DNA of 64,000 nt from Martinezella rhizogenes (GTDB taxonomy: Bacteria; Pseudomonadota; Alphaproteobacteria; Rhizobiales; Rhizobiaceae). The notes beneath the pieces were generated by a model. That model saw only the letters and a list, made by a program, of their open reading frames with translations, had not been told where the DNA came from and did not search any database. The stretch's first letter is position 1. Each line of letters opens with the position of its first letter. The stretch lies in contig NZ_JUHG01000013.1 of the NCBI RefSeq assembly GCF_000799715.1, positions 1 through 64,000 of the forward strand. Reading direction: 5' to 3'. Both the position numbers and the translations under genes were made by a program. Shown here in pieces: positions 26,521 to 35,209 of the stretch.

Positions 26521-26558
26521 ATGCTACCGGTAGCAATCTCCTTTGCACCCGGTAGCAA
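26521..26558. promoter_or_regulatory. Two LacI-type operator boxes
   Basis: ATGCTACCGGTAGCAA (26521-26536) contains a perfect 14-base palindrome with a central CpG, the standard form of LacI/GalR operators. TTGCACCCGGTAGCAA (26543-26558) is a second copy with two arm mismatches. Centres are 22 bases apart, two helical turns. They lie between the binding-protein gene and the divergent LacI gene. Confidence 0.8.
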
Positions 26559-26651
26559 GCTCGATAAAACTACTTTATTGTCGACAGAAATCAAGCATTC
26601 ATTCCATTTTTATTTTTTTGTGGAATATTCATTCCAATTGAGGAGGCAGGC

Positions 26652-27647
26652 ATGCGCAAACGGGCGACGGCGAAAGAGGTGGCGGAAGCCGCCGGCGTAT
26701 CGAAATGGACCGTCATTCGTGCGTTCACGCCCGGTGCGTCCATTACGGATGCCAGCCGGCAAAAGGTGCTTCAGGCGGCCGACGCCCTGAACTATTCGCC
26801 CAATCTTCTCGCTCGCAGCCTTGCAACGAACATCACGCATCAGGTCGCCGTCTTCATCGACGACTTCACCAATCCGCATAAGCTGCCGGTTCTGGAGATG
26901 TTGACCGAGCGGCTGCAGGCGGAGGGCCTGCTGACTGTATTGATCAACATCAACCGTCATTTCGATCACGTTCATGCGCTGATCAATGCAGGCCAGCGAC
27001 AGTTCGACGCCGTGATCCTGTTCGGCACCGCCTTTCGCGAGGAAACGCTGGGTGATCGACGCCTTGGCCCAGGATTCCCGCCGATGTTCGTTCTCGCGAG
27101 AGACAGCCAAATCCCCGGCGTTCCCGCGATCGCCTGCAACGCCGAACTCGCTCTCAGCGAAATCGTCGACTACCTATTCGACAAGGGATATCGCCGTCCC
27201 GGTTTCATGACGGGAGCAAGGACCCTTTCGACGGCGCTTGGCAGGCGCCATCACTATACGAATTTCTGGCGAGCGAAAGGTATCGAAGGCGTGACAGAAC
27301 TTGCCGCAGAAAAGTACAGCGCCCAGGCTGGCGCTGAGGCGGCCCGCACATATCTGGGCGCTACGTCAGCCGCATCGCGTATCGACGTACTGATGTGTGA
27401 GAATGACATTTTGGCGCTCGGGGCGATGGATGTCGCTCGCGGCGAGTTCGGGCTTGGGGTTCCAAAGGACTTGGCAGTCGTCGGCTTTGACAATATCGAA
27501 CTGGGCGGGGCGCCGGCCTACGAATTGACCAGCTACGAACAGCCAACCGACGAGATGATCAACGCTCTGGTTGCGATGATAACCAGCAGGCGCGACGCTG
27601 ATACGGTTGTCATTCCCGGGCGCCTTATACTGAGATCATCGGCATGA
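26652..27647 (+). CDS. LacI-family transcriptional repressor
   Basis: A 331-residue LacI/GalR regulator: helix-turn-helix in residues 5-25 (ATAKEVAEAAGVSKWTVIRA), hinge helix SPNLLARSLA near 55, then a sugar-binding domain ending with PTDEMINALVAMI. GGAGG precedes the start. It is divergent from the sugar ABC operon and almost certainly represses it through the two boxes at 26521-26558, releasing on binding the imported compound or a derivative. Trp at the recognition-helix position (SKWTV) is uncommon; most family members have Pro-Ala-Thr-Val or similar there. Confidence 0.93.
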   Translation: MRKRATAKEVAEAAGVSKWTVIRAFTPGASITDASRQKVLQAADALNYSPNLLARSLATNITHQVAVFIDDFTNPHKLPVLEMLTERLQAEGLLTVLININRHFDHVHALINAGQRQFDAVILFGTAFREETLGDRRLGPGFPPMFVLARDSQIPGVPAIACNAELALSEIVDYLFDKGYRRPGFMTGARTLSTALGRRHHYTNFWRAKGIEGVTELAAEKYSAQAGAEAARTYLGATSAASRIDVLMCENDILALGAMDVARGEFGLGVPKDLAVVGFDNIELGGAPAYELTSYEQPTDEMINALVAMITSRRDADTVVIPGRLILRSSA

Positions 27648-28331
27648 AGTGCCCTGTGAAGATCAGTCAATAAGCACCAGAATATCGCATTTACGACCAA
27701 GATCGAATGGCGCCAAAGGGTACTCTTGATAAGATTCAAACCGGCGATCGCGACATCGTAGAATACCTCGGCAGGAAAACGGATCCTCATTTTACAATAC
27801 TTAGCGGCATACTGCGGTAATTAGCACCGAAGGTTAGCCGTAAATCCTGCCCAATGGATCGCGCAGCAGATCAAACATCAGCTTGAAGAATCGGTCTGCG
27901 TCCACTTCGTAAGCGATCCGGGCGCGGCTCCGAAAGCTCTTATCTGGTCCTTTGTGACCAAGGCAATGACTCAGCGGTCTGACTACGCGCATGACCGCGA
28001 TAATCTTCCCGACAGTATCCAACCTGCGCAATCGCGATACACAACGCGACAGAAAAGCGGAATTCTACCTTGGCTGCGCTCGCATTGGCGCATACGCGTC
28101 CCAGTTTCGGGACGCTGGCAACCGCCGGATGGTGCCAGACGGCGTTTCAGAAAGACGTTGAAAAGAGGTCTGATTTTCACTGGAGAACGACGGGATGAAT
28201 AGTGAGACAGCGGCGGTAGTCCGGCAATCACCAATTTCAAGAGCTGTTTCCTCAACATTAATTCATTTCCAAGTGAACGCCTTATTTTTCAATAGTCACG
28301 ACGCCGATTAACAGAGAAGGGTTTGATACGT
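27648..28331. other. Long intergenic region without a recognised gene
   Basis: About 680 bases. Short open frames on both strands (for example 27834-28031 minus) have no family resemblance and no ribosome-binding site. The end next to 28332 must hold the promoter of the YceI gene. Nothing else was recognised. Confidence 0.45.
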
Positions 28332-29009
28332 ATGAGAATAAACCGATATTGCATTTCCTCCGCTCTCATTGCCTTGGGGATGCTGACTGCAACCTCGAGT
28401 TATTCCTTTGCCCAGACGGCAGCGCCGGCAACCGAGGCCACGGCGCCGGCCGGGGTCTACAAGCTCGACCAGACACACGCAGCTCTGCTGTGGTCCGTGA
28501 AGCACAACAAGATCTCCAATTATACCGTTCGCTTCAACAAGCTCGAAGCCACGTTGAAGCTTGACCCGGCCAAGATCGAAGACTCCTCCATCGAGGCGAC
28601 CATTGATGCGACCTCGGTCGTGACCGGCTATCCGGCCGACTACAAGGCCACGCATGCCTCCTCGCCATATCAGACCTGGGATGAGGAAATCAGCCGCGAC
28701 CCGAAGATGCTGAACAGCGAAGCACATCCGAAGATCACCTTCAAATCGACGAAGGTCACATCTACCGGCCCGACGACGGCCGATGTCACCGGCGATCTCA
28801 CCTTCCTCGGCGTCACCAAGCCTGTGACCCTGAAAGCCACACTCAACGGTGAAATCGACAGTCACCCGTTCGCAGGCGTGCCGGCCGTAGGCTTTGCCGC
28901 CGAGGGCAGCTTCAACCGCACCGAATTCGGCCAGCCGGCCGGCTTTGTTGGCCCTGATGTCACGATCCGTTTCGATGGCGAATTCATCCAGGATACGGCC
29001 GCCAAGTAA
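28332..29009 (+). CDS. YceI-family periplasmic lipid-binding protein
   Basis: A 225-residue protein with a Sec signal peptide (residues 1-27, ending SYSFAQ). It is followed by a YceI lipocalin-like barrel: YKLDQTHAALLWSVKHNKIS, VRFNKLEATLKLDP, WDEEISRDPKMLNSEAHPKI and DLTFLGVTKPVTL are the usual conserved blocks. Family members bind isoprenoid quinones or similar lipids in the periplasm. The ATG at 28332 is preferred to a TTG three codons earlier. It is followed by a strong hairpin and then a cytochrome b561 gene that carries its own YceI domain, suggesting a shared role in periplasmic quinone or redox chemistry. Confidence 0.92.
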   Translation: MRINRYCISSALIALGMLTATSSYSFAQTAAPATEATAPAGVYKLDQTHAALLWSVKHNKISNYTVRFNKLEATLKLDPAKIEDSSIEATIDATSVVTGYPADYKATHASSPYQTWDEEISRDPKMLNSEAHPKITFKSTKVTSTGPTTADVTGDLTFLGVTKPVTLKATLNGEIDSHPFAGVPAVGFAAEGSFNRTEFGQPAGFVGPDVTIRFDGEFIQDTAAK

Positions 29010-29033
29010 GCCGCCGAATGCACTGAGCCCGCT

Positions 29034-29061
29034 GACTGCGATGCGGTTTCGCATCGCAGTC
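29034..29061 (+). terminator. Strong hairpin after the YceI gene
   Basis: A perfect 12-base stem, GACTGCGATGCG with CGCATCGCAGTC, and a GTTT loop, 24 bases after the stop. No T-run follows. It may separate the two YceI genes or act as an intercistronic stabiliser. Confidence 0.6.
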
Positions 29062-29154
29062 GGTCATTGATCGATGTTCCGATTTTCAAAATGTTTCTCA
29101 TTTTTCCCGCCATTGAGCCCTTAAAGCCGGCGGGTCCTGTCCTGATAGGGTGCA

Positions 29155-30480
29155 ATGAATATTCATTCCAGCGCGTCGGTTCGACCGGCTCACAAAACCA
29201 GCAAGCGCTATAGCGCGGTCGCCATCACCCTCCATTGGGCAACGGCACTTCTGGTGATCTCCATGATCCCGATGGGCTGGTGGATGGTTAGAGCGATCAA
29301 CAAGCCTGATACGCAGCAGCTCGCCTATCAATTGTTTCAGGTGCATAAATCCATAGGTTTCGCCATTCTCGCGCTGACCTTGCTCCGGGTTGTCTGGCGC
29401 CTCACCCATCCGATCCCGGCGCTACCCGCCGGCATGAAAGGATGGGAGCGCGTTCTCGCCCGTGCCACGCATATTGCCTTTTACGGCCTGCTGCTCGCCA
29501 TTCCGTTGAGCGGCTGGGTCTATATCTCGGCCGGCTGGGCCATCAGCACGGATCGCCCCCTGATGGTTGCGACTTCCTGGTTCGGCCTGTTCACCATTCC
29601 CGATCTGCCGGGCCTCGAAAGCATGCGGATGCTCGCCTTCGGCGCCATGGGTGCTCATGCCTATATGGCCTATGGCGGCGCCCTGCTCATCGGTCTGCAC
29701 ATGGCCGCAGCGCTTAAGCACCACATTATCGATCGCGACGGGGTGCTTGCCCAAATGCTCCCCTTCCTGCGCGGCAAAGGGCATGAGGATCATCACGCGC
29801 CGGCGGGGAAAGCCCTGCTGCCCCGCAGCGCCGGTATTGCCTTCGTATTGCTGATCGGGCTTGTCGGCTGTTGGCTGCACCTGCCCGGCCCTCGGGTCGA
29901 GCCAGCACCCGTAGCCGCGCAAGCCGCCGCTCCGGCTGCTGTTCCGATTTCAGTCGCCGCTACTCCGGTCTCCGACGCCAACGCCATTGCCTGGACTATC
30001 GACAAGGCTGCCTCCGGCATTACGTTCAGCGGCAATCATGCGGGCAAGCCTTTCAACGGACGTTTCGACGAATGGGTCGGCGACATCCGCTTCGATCCCG
30101 CCAATCTGGCCGGCTCGAAGGCCGTCATTACCGTCAATACCATTTCCGCAAAGACCGGCGACGCCACCCAGGAGAACTCCTTGAAGAATGGCGAATGGTT
30201 CAACTCTGCCCGCTTCCCCGAAGCGCGCTTCGAAAGCCAGAGCTTCCGATCGCTCGGCGGCGAACGCTACGAAGCCTTGGGCACTCTGACCATCAAGAAG
30301 ACGACGGTTCCCGTCACCCTGTCCTTCACCTACAAAATGCAGGGCGACAAGGCACAGGTGGAAGGCAATATCGAGCTCGATCGCGCAGCACTGGATCTCG
30401 GCATGTTCTCCGACCCGGCGGCGGAATGGGTCTCCAAGACCATTGCCGTCAGGATCGCTGTTACGGCTATGAAAAAATAG
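29155..30480 (+). CDS. Cytochrome b561-YceI fusion protein
   Basis: A 441-residue two-domain protein. Residues about 15-215 form a bacterial cytochrome b561: SAVAITLHWATALLVISMIP (haem-ligand His), FQVHKSIGFAILALTLLRVV (second His), ARATHIAFYGLLLAIPLSGW and MAYGGALLIGLHMAAALKHH. A fifth hydrophobic segment (AFVLLIGLVGCWL, about 225-245) and a Pro/Ala-rich linker lead to a YceI barrel (about 278-441). Electrons from the membrane quinone pool could pass through the haems to a quinone-like lipid held in the periplasmic barrel. It follows a free-standing YceI gene. The domains are clear, the physiological role is not. Confidence 0.9.
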   Translation: MNIHSSASVRPAHKTSKRYSAVAITLHWATALLVISMIPMGWWMVRAINKPDTQQLAYQLFQVHKSIGFAILALTLLRVVWRLTHPIPALPAGMKGWERVLARATHIAFYGLLLAIPLSGWVYISAGWAISTDRPLMVATSWFGLFTIPDLPGLESMRMLAFGAMGAHAYMAYGGALLIGLHMAAALKHHIIDRDGVLAQMLPFLRGKGHEDHHAPAGKALLPRSAGIAFVLLIGLVGCWLHLPGPRVEPAPVAAQAAAPAAVPISVAATPVSDANAIAWTIDKAASGITFSGNHAGKPFNGRFDEWVGDIRFDPANLAGSKAVITVNTISAKTGDATQENSLKNGEWFNSARFPEARFESQSFRSLGGERYEALGTLTIKKTTVPVTLSFTYKMQGDKAQVEGNIELDRAALDLGMFSDPAAEWVSKTIAVRIAVTAMKK

Positions 30481-30684
30481 TGGGGTCTTGAATGGATGTG
30501 AACCTTCGATCCGCTATTTCGGATTCAGGTTAGACGTTATGCAACCCTTAGAAAACAGACAATGAACAAACGTCCTCGCTTCCGCTTTGCGTCGGTATCG
30601 TTGAAGAACTCTGCCGATTGATTGCCCATGAGGCTATCTCAGCACCTTCCCGATGAGGGTGATCGGCTATACTCTCGCTTGTTG

Positions 30685-31400
30685 TCAGTTCATGCACAGC
30701 GCCGCCAACGACGCGGCGGGCACCGCCGTGCTTGCGAAGCCAAGGAGCTTAATTGCAATCCCGACCCCTTTGCGCAGGGTCGCCTTGGGCAGCAACGGGC
30801 CCATGGCAACGATTTGCGCTGTCCCAAGCGCCGTCAGTGCCACGGCCGGCACCGTCGCCAGGCCAAAGCCCGTCATGAACAACGCGCCCGTTGCTGGCGC
30901 ACCCGTCAGCATGGCGGTCATCAACGCATTATAGACCATCGCGCAAGGAGCCGCCCCCAGGTCATGCCCAGAAGCAGCGCCGAAGAATTCCGAAGCGCGG
31001 GCGAAAGATTGCGCCCAGGCATCCGGCCTGCGACGGCCATGGCGCGGCGATCGAAGACCTGGGGACCAGGGACGACGCCGACAACCGCCAACCCCACCCA
31101 GACCAGCATAACCCCGCCGAGGATACGCAGCACGGGCTGGATACCGGCGAGATCGAGAAGATTACCCAGTGCACTGCCGGCAACGCCGACGAGGCCACCT
31201 GCGATCGTATAGGTGACCGTGCGGCCGAGCTGGGTAACCAAAAGAGCCTTTACCCTTTCCGATCCGGAACGTCCCCGCCCCGTAGCGATGAGTAGCGACG
31301 ATGCGATACCGCCGCACTGGCCGGCGCAATGAAGGCTTCCGGCAAAGCCCATTAGCAGGCCGCCGGCGAGGACCGTCGCGAGCATCAACGGATCAGACAT
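30685..31400 (-). pseudogene. TauE/SafE-type membrane protein gene with a frameshift
   Basis: Reading leftward from the ATG at 31400 (GGAGGG upstream), MSDPLMLATVLAGGLLMGFA and SLHCAGQCGGIASSLLIATG identify a sulfite exporter TauE/SafE (DsbD-like) family membrane protein of the type with a CxxxC near the first helix. Near 30947 the frame is lost just after LLLGMTWG. One missing base restores a second frame, APCAMVYNALMTAMLTGAP, that runs on to the stop at 30685. Together they give the normal length of about 235 residues. Either a real one-base deletion or a sequencing error. It follows the amine oxidase gene by 47 bases on the same strand. Confidence 0.8.
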
Positions 31401-31446
31401 GATGCGCCCTCCAGTTTGCGGATTTCATCGTTCATGGCACCACGGC

Positions 31447-33378
31447 TCAAGCCGAGCAACTTGCCGCGTTGACGACCGGCGGCAGGTTGATCGCCGGATT
31501 GTTGTTGAAAAAGCCGCTTGGCATGAGCTTAAAGCCGGTGAAGACACAAGGCTGTACCGGGAAATCCTCAATCCGCACGGGATGGTGCAGCCCAAAAACA
31601 TGCCAGAGAACGATGTCAGTATTCTCGATCGGCCGATCCTTGGCGATGAACTCCACAAGACCTTCCGTCCCGTCGGAATGGTTCATGAAGTCGCCACCAG
31701 GAAAACGCTCTTCAGGATCATAGGCCGTGACCCAAACATGGTTCTGCACAAAGGCGGCGCGCTTCCCGGAAGGCGAATCCGGGTGCACGAAGGGCGTAAT
31801 GCAATGGTTAGCCTCCAGCTTATAGCCGACGGCTGCGCCAGTATAGTTCGTCCTGTTCGGATTAATGACCTTCCAGTAGCGTTGCGATGCAGGTTCGGCC
31901 CGCCTTGCTGCCTCGCTTTCCCGCGTGAGCACGGTCTGCTCCTCGTAGAAGGCATTGCCATAGGGGTTGGAAGGTCCAAACGGCTCAGCATAGGTGTTGC
32001 ACTCAACCACGCTGTTGGCGTCGCCATCGACCGCCATGTCGAGACGGGCGCATAGAATGTGCTGATGAATGTGGCCGACCACGCCAGGCGCCACCTCACG
32101 CCCATATTTCGGCGGCTGGCCTGGAATGCAGGCGGCTGTGTTGATGATGCCGGTTGCCTTCACCTCATGCTCGATCGTGCCGTCGAGATGTAGATACCAG
32201 TACAGCCCGTATTCGTAGTTGCCGACGGTGCAGATGGTGGAGATGACCAGTTTGGCGCTGCGGCGGATCTCGGCGCGTTCCGTGCGGAAGTCGATGTGCT
32301 TCCAGAGAAGTCCCGAATCTTCCTCATGCACGCAGATGGCTTTTTCGATCGTCCACGGATCACCATCCATGGTGTTGAGGTGCACGTCGAGATATTTGAT
32401 GACGCCGAGGCAGTCGCAACCGAGTTTCAAGGAGTTGGCAAGCTTGCCGATACCGTATTCGCCGATATCGAAGACGTTCTTGCGGAAATGGCCGTTGTCC
32501 GGGCTGCCATACGGTACCGTCATCTCAACGATGGAGGCACGGTTGACGATTGGCCGGCCATCGAAGCGGATGTCATGCAGGGTTAGAGCCTCGCGTGCGT
32601 TGAAGCCGACCACAAGGGACCAGTTGCGCCAGGTGATCCGGTGACCGTCGAAGGTGAAGTTCACGCCTTCCGGCTGAACCACGTTGATCGGCTTGGCCTG
32701 AGGCTGAAATGTTTCGATGAACTGGCTTTCATAATTCACCTCCCGCGTTGGAATGGGAACGACGCCATAGTCGTCGACGCGGATCACCTCGTTCGTGTTG
32801 AGGTCGATCACCGCGTTTAGCCCTTCGATCGGGTGGGCATAGAAGTTCTCGTTCTCGCGCAGCCGTACCCAGCAGAATACGTGGCAAAGATGTCGGCCTT
32901 CCTCGCCTGGCACGTCGAAGTTTCCAGCCGACCAGGGGTCAATGCAAACCGTGTCCATGTCGGTTATCCCACGGCGTTCACAAGCGGCAATGAAGACCGG
33001 ATCGGCACGGACGATACCCTCGATGCCAAGAAACTGCTCGAGCTGGATCATCGGCCGTTTGCCGGGAAAATCTTTGCGGCTCAGGATCGTATCCGTATCG
33101 AGGCAGACGATGAGGCTCGTCACGCTGACGATGGCGGCACTGAAAACGTTGACCCTCGCCTTGCGGGCTATCGACGAACCAGGCGAAAACGCCCTGACCG
33201 TTGCCTTGTCCGGTTCCATCAACTCGATCGTCTCAAAACGGGTATCATCCCCATAGGGCGGATGCTTGCGCACGATCGTCGCCACTTGGCGAATCTCCTC
33301 CGGCGTCAATGGTTGCAAGGGATGGCTGACGACCAGTGGCATCTGGCGGGGCTGGTTGGAAACACAGCAGGTATCCAT
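31447..33378 (-). CDS. Copper-containing primary amine oxidase
   Basis: A 643-residue quinoprotein oxidising primary amines to aldehydes with release of ammonia and H2O2. The topaquinone precursor is Tyr388 in the NYEY motif; the catalytic base is Asp304 in FDIGEYG. Copper ligands are His438 and His440 (HIHQH) plus a third His near 598 in GLHHP. Numbering runs six ahead of the Arthrobacter globiformis enzyme as I remember it (D298, Y382). Cofactor formation is self-catalysed with copper and O2. No signal peptide is seen, so it is probably cytoplasmic. The next gene upstream, an APC permease, probably brings in the amine. Confidence 0.93.
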   Translation of the reverse strand: MDTCCVSNQPRQMPLVVSHPLQPLTPEEIRQVATIVRKHPPYGDDTRFETIELMEPDKATVRAFSPGSSIARKARVNVFSAAIVSVTSLIVCLDTDTILSRKDFPGKRPMIQLEQFLGIEGIVRADPVFIAACERRGITDMDTVCIDPWSAGNFDVPGEEGRHLCHVFCWVRLRENENFYAHPIEGLNAVIDLNTNEVIRVDDYGVVPIPTREVNYESQFIETFQPQAKPINVVQPEGVNFTFDGHRITWRNWSLVVGFNAREALTLHDIRFDGRPIVNRASIVEMTVPYGSPDNGHFRKNVFDIGEYGIGKLANSLKLGCDCLGVIKYLDVHLNTMDGDPWTIEKAICVHEEDSGLLWKHIDFRTERAEIRRSAKLVISTICTVGNYEYGLYWYLHLDGTIEHEVKATGIINTAACIPGQPPKYGREVAPGVVGHIHQHILCARLDMAVDGDANSVVECNTYAEPFGPSNPYGNAFYEEQTVLTRESEAARRAEPASQRYWKVINPNRTNYTGAAVGYKLEANHCITPFVHPDSPSGKRAAFVQNHVWVTAYDPEERFPGGDFMNHSDGTEGLVEFIAKDRPIENTDIVLWHVFGLHHPVRIEDFPVQPCVFTGFKLMPSGFFNNNPAINLPPVVNAASCSA

Positions 33379-33487
33379 GGCATTCGTCCTTTGTCCGTTC
33401 GAATATGTCTCTTGCCTAAAGAGAGCGGCGGCGGTTGAATGCCGCTCCCTCGTGGTCTTTCTTCATGTGTAGAAGGCCGGCGCCCTG

Positions 33488-34930
33488 TCAGGCGAAAGCG
33501 CGGCCGAGATTGGCGTAGACATCCGGCCTGCGAGCTTTCAACCAGACCGCGAGGGCTGCACCAGCAAGGCCGATCAGCACCAGAATGACGGGGAAGCTTG
33601 CGACGATCGGGGATTCCGAACCGCTGACGAGCGGCAGGTTGATGACCATCAGAACAAGGCAGACCAGCAGCCCGGCCATGCTGACCCCCGGCGCGACGAT
33701 GCGATGCCATATCCCGACGTCTCGCGCGTCGCTGCGGAAAAAGCCGATTACCGCCAGGCAAACCATTGTCTGCAACAGGAGAATGCCGACGCTGGCAAAG
33801 GCACCCATCCAGGCAAACACGACCGCATAAGGATCCTGCCCGGCCAGCGCGAAGGCGAGGATCAGTACGATCATCATTACCGTCTGGACCGCACCGGCCA
33901 TGTATGGCGACTGATGTGTCCCGTGAGTGCGGGCGAAGCCGGACCATGCCAGTCTCTCGCGGCCGAGCGAATAGAAGTAACGGTTGATGGTGTTGTGGAA
34001 GGAAAGCGCACAGGCAAAGAGGCTGGTGATCAAAAGAGCATTCAGAGCGATCCCGGCCGGGCCGCCCAACATCGCCTTTACAGCGGTCAAGTAGAGTGTC
34101 GCGGTATTGGCCGTCGCCTCCGCTGCAATATTGGATGGGCCGTAGTGCAGCGCCACCGCCCAGGTAACGAAGGCATAGAAGACAGCGATGATAATAACGG
34201 CGAGATAAGTTGCCCGCGCAATCGTACGCTTGGGGTCGCGGGCCTCTTCGCCGAAAATGGCGGTTGCCTCGAAACCGATGAAGGACGCGACAACGAAGAC
34301 CAGAGAGACGCCCATACCCGGAGCAAGAACGGCCGAAGGCCCGAAGGGGGCGACCGTTATGCCTTCCGGTCCGCCGCCTGAGAGCAACACGCGCAGCGAA
34401 AAAAGCGCCAGGATGGCGATTTCCGCGATCATGCAATAGCCGAGAACGCGGCCGGAGAATTCGATGTTCCGGCGGCCGCAGACATAAATCAGGGCTGCAA
34501 GCAGGCAAGCGTACAGCCACCAAGGGACATCAGTGCCTCCAGATGTCTTGACGATGTCGTTGACGAAAAAACCGAAGAGGCCGAACACTGCCAGTTCAAT
34601 CGCGATATAGGTGGCAAGTGCGATAAACGCGCCGGCCACCCCCGCAGGACGGCTAAGGCCAGCGGCGATATAGGGATAAAAGCCGCCAGCCGAACCGATA
34701 AACTGGCTCATTGCCGTGAAGCCGACGCTGAAAAGAAGATAGAGAGCGCCGACGAGAAGATAAGTTGCCGGCACACCGGGTCCATTCCCGAATGCAAAGG
34801 CGGCCGGCGAAGCGCCAACCACCGCTGTCAACGGCGCGGCAGCAGCCACCACGAAAAAGACGATGTGGCTGACGCCAATCGCATTGCGCCGGAGATCGGT
34901 TCCGGCTTTCCCAAGTTCGATCTCGGACAT
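33488..34930 (-). CDS. APC-family amino acid/amine permease
   Basis: A 480-residue inner-membrane transporter with about 12 hydrophobic segments and APC-superfamily features: IGVSHIVFFVVAAAAPLTAV in the first helix, AGGFYPYIAAGLSRPAG in helix 3, and FIGFEATAIFGEEARDPKRT (the conserved F-G-F-E-x-x-x-x-x-G-E-E block). This subtype is often found beside amine-metabolising enzymes. Here it is 109 bases upstream of the copper amine oxidase on the same strand, so the likely substrate is a primary amine. An AraC-type regulator is divergent. Confidence 0.9.
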   Translation of the reverse strand: MSEIELGKAGTDLRRNAIGVSHIVFFVVAAAAPLTAVVGASPAAFAFGNGPGVPATYLLVGALYLLFSVGFTAMSQFIGSAGGFYPYIAAGLSRPAGVAGAFIALATYIAIELAVFGLFGFFVNDIVKTSGGTDVPWWLYACLLAALIYVCGRRNIEFSGRVLGYCMIAEIAILALFSLRVLLSGGGPEGITVAPFGPSAVLAPGMGVSLVFVVASFIGFEATAIFGEEARDPKRTIARATYLAVIIIAVFYAFVTWAVALHYGPSNIAAEATANTATLYLTAVKAMLGGPAGIALNALLITSLFACALSFHNTINRYFYSLGRERLAWSGFARTHGTHQSPYMAGAVQTVMMIVLILAFALAGQDPYAVVFAWMGAFASVGILLLQTMVCLAVIGFFRSDARDVGIWHRIVAPGVSMAGLLVCLVLMVINLPLVSGSESPIVASFPVILVLIGLAGAALAVWLKARRPDVYANLGRAFA

Positions 34931-35209
34931 AGGAAATTCCTTTTCTTCCCGCGATGTATGTCGCCAGATTGATTGGGGTGCACCTGTTGTTAGATGTATA
35001 AATTGTAAAAATACTAGTTATTCCGCGAAGTATCCGCAGAAATAAATGTATTTATTACTGTTTGTTACATAAATATACGTGCTGATGACGATCATACGCA
35101 AAATTCATCGTTGCTGTATTTGACAGTTCACGCCAAAATTTCTCGACGACGACCGAAGGTGACTTGGCATGGCGCTTGCGTTTCGTTCAGCAGAAGTGGA
35201 GCGCAAACT

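Noticed and set aside
27834..28031. 65-residue minus-strand frame in a long intergenic region
   Set aside because: No ribosome-binding site and no recognisable family; left as unannotated.
30622..31212. 196-residue forward frame
   Set aside because: Antisense to the frameshifted TauE/SafE gene, whose two frames are clearly membrane-protein-like.
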